In this document: piece after piece, positions 63,428-64,000 of the stretch
Position numbering within the stretch: the stretch's first letter is position 1
How the letters are laid out: each line of letters opens with the position of its first letter
Assembly: GCF_000785535.1 (NCBI RefSeq)
Contig: NZ_CP007595.1
Span: forward strand, 3,680,439-3,744,438
Source: Arthrobacter sp. PAMC 25486
GTDB taxonomy: Bacteria; Actinomycetota; Actinomycetes; Actinomycetales; Micrococcaceae
Length of the DNA: 64,000 nt
Direction of reading: 5' to 3'
Notes under the pieces: generated by a model
Database searches by the model: none
Seen by the model: only the letters and a program-made list of their open reading frames with translations
What the model was told of the DNA's origin: nothing
Program-made: the position numbers and the translations under genes

Positions 63428-64000
63428 ATGACTAAGAACATCAATGAAGTTCCGCTCGGTCGGCGTTCATTCATCAAGGGAGCCGCCTTTGGTCTCGGGG
63501 CCGTAGCCCTGGGCGGCCCACTTCTATCAGCGTGCGGCGCGCCGTCACCGTCGACCCTGGCCGGACCGTCCTCTATGGTGGCGTTGCCCACCTACGTGGC
63601 TCAAGCAATTCCGAAGCCGGACTTGGAAGCGCCAAATCCGCAAGTGCAGAATACCTATCTCCGCTACCCCGCAGAGAAAATTACCACCGTCAAGGGCGCT
63701 GTCGGAACTGGCAAGTCGGTGACGGCACTGGTCATGACCTACTCGCAGCCGCCAGCGGCTCTGGCTCAGAACTCCTATTGGCAGTTCATCAACAAAGAGC
63801 TCAATATTGATTTTCAGCCCGTACTCGCGGCAGCAAACGACTTCTCGGCAAAGTTTGCAGCGACAATGGCTGGCAGCGATATTCCAGACATGGTGTCCAT
63901 ACCAGTGTTTCTTGGTCTCCCGCGTGTCCAAGAGATGTACAAGTCGATCTTCCAAGACCTGAGCGAATTCCTGTCAGGTGATGCGATCAAGGACTACCCG
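63428..64000 (+). CDS. Extracellular solute-binding lipoprotein of carbohydrate ABC importer (5' part)
   Basis: The gene begins behind AAAGGA and runs off the window end after 191 codons. The N-terminus has a twin-arginine-like RRSFIKGAAFGLGAVALGG and a lipobox LLSAC, so export by Tat and lipid anchoring are likely. The mature part (NSYWQFINKELNIDFQPVLA, FAATMAGSDIPDMVSI) fits LplA-type family 1 solute-binding proteins. It supplies substrate specificity for the two permeases. Confidence 0.9.
   Translation, partial: MTKNINEVPLGRRSFIKGAAFGLGAVALGGPLLSACGAPSPSTLAGPSSMVALPTYVAQAIPKPDLEAPNPQVQNTYLRYPAEKITTVKGAVGTGKSVTALVMTYSQPPAALAQNSYWQFINKELNIDFQPVLAAANDFSAKFAATMAGSDIPDMVSIPVFLGLPRVQEMYKSIFQDLSEFLSGDAIKDYP

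Noticed and set aside
1..64000. CRISPR array, tRNA or rRNA genes
   Set aside because: No regularly spaced direct repeats and no cloverleaf or rRNA signature were seen on either strand.

Overview
The window looks like chromosomal DNA from an actinobacterium of the Micrococcaceae type (Arthrobacter or a close relative). The grounds are a LigD/Ku end-joining pair, CsbD, DUF4235 and GlsB-type small stress proteins, actinobacterial insertion sequences, GTG/TTG starts behind strong AGGAGG sites, and fairly high G+C. This is an inference from gene content; no rRNA or tRNA is present to fix the taxon.

Layout. 0.2-6.1 kb: small acidic, proline-rich and stress-type proteins, a HAD hydrolase, and a decayed methyltransferase/glycosyltransferase pair. 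6.3-10.9 kb: divergent ligD and ku with two associated small genes. 10.9-17.6 kb: a DJ-1/PfpI protein lacking its usual nucleophile, a PPOX-type flavin protein and a GlsB protein, followed by IS30 and KfrA remnants, an intact IS1380-family element, and a group II intron placed one base beyond the IS1380 end. 17.65-22.8 kb: a siderophore uptake operon (reductase, lipoprotein, two permeases, ATPase) behind a likely IdeR/DmdR iron box. 23.4-25.0 kb: an overlapping XRE-regulator/nucleotidyltransferase pair resembling a type IV toxin-antitoxin module, with a perfect palindrome before it. 25-31.4 kb: a diverged dispersed repeat, broken DUF262 and other gene fragments, two uncharacterised membrane or envelope proteins, and a frameshifted IS256 copy.

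31.4-47.4 kb is a catabolic island. Leftward run glycine decarboxylase P subunits 1 and 2 (split form), an AcoX-like NAD-kinase-family protein, an SDR, a 3-hydroxyacyl-CoA dehydrogenase-family enzyme, an MHS transporter and a cupin. Rightward runs a YtcJ-type amidohydrolase. A PucR/CdaR regulator faces it, and beyond lies a second MHS transporter with a ThDP-dependent enzyme and an aldehyde dehydrogenase. The layout suggests regulated import and oxidation of a small amino- or hydroxy-acid; the substrate cannot be read from sequence. The cupin is broken by an amber codon and by a 161-bp MITE with a perfect 8-bp target duplication.

47.4-54.6 kb: IS5, histidine-kinase and IS1380-end remnants, a second copy of the dispersed repeat, an MMPL exporter with a NarL-type two-component system, a truncated UbiB/AarF gene and an IS3-family element with a frameshift signal. 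54.7-64 kb: two overlapping sulfatase genes, a DeoR-LacI composite regulator, and a carbohydrate ABC importer whose first permease gene is split by a 2.4-kb IS with a 5-bp duplication; the binding-protein gene runs off the end. This last locus looks like uptake and desulfation of a sulfated glycan, probably disabled by the IS.
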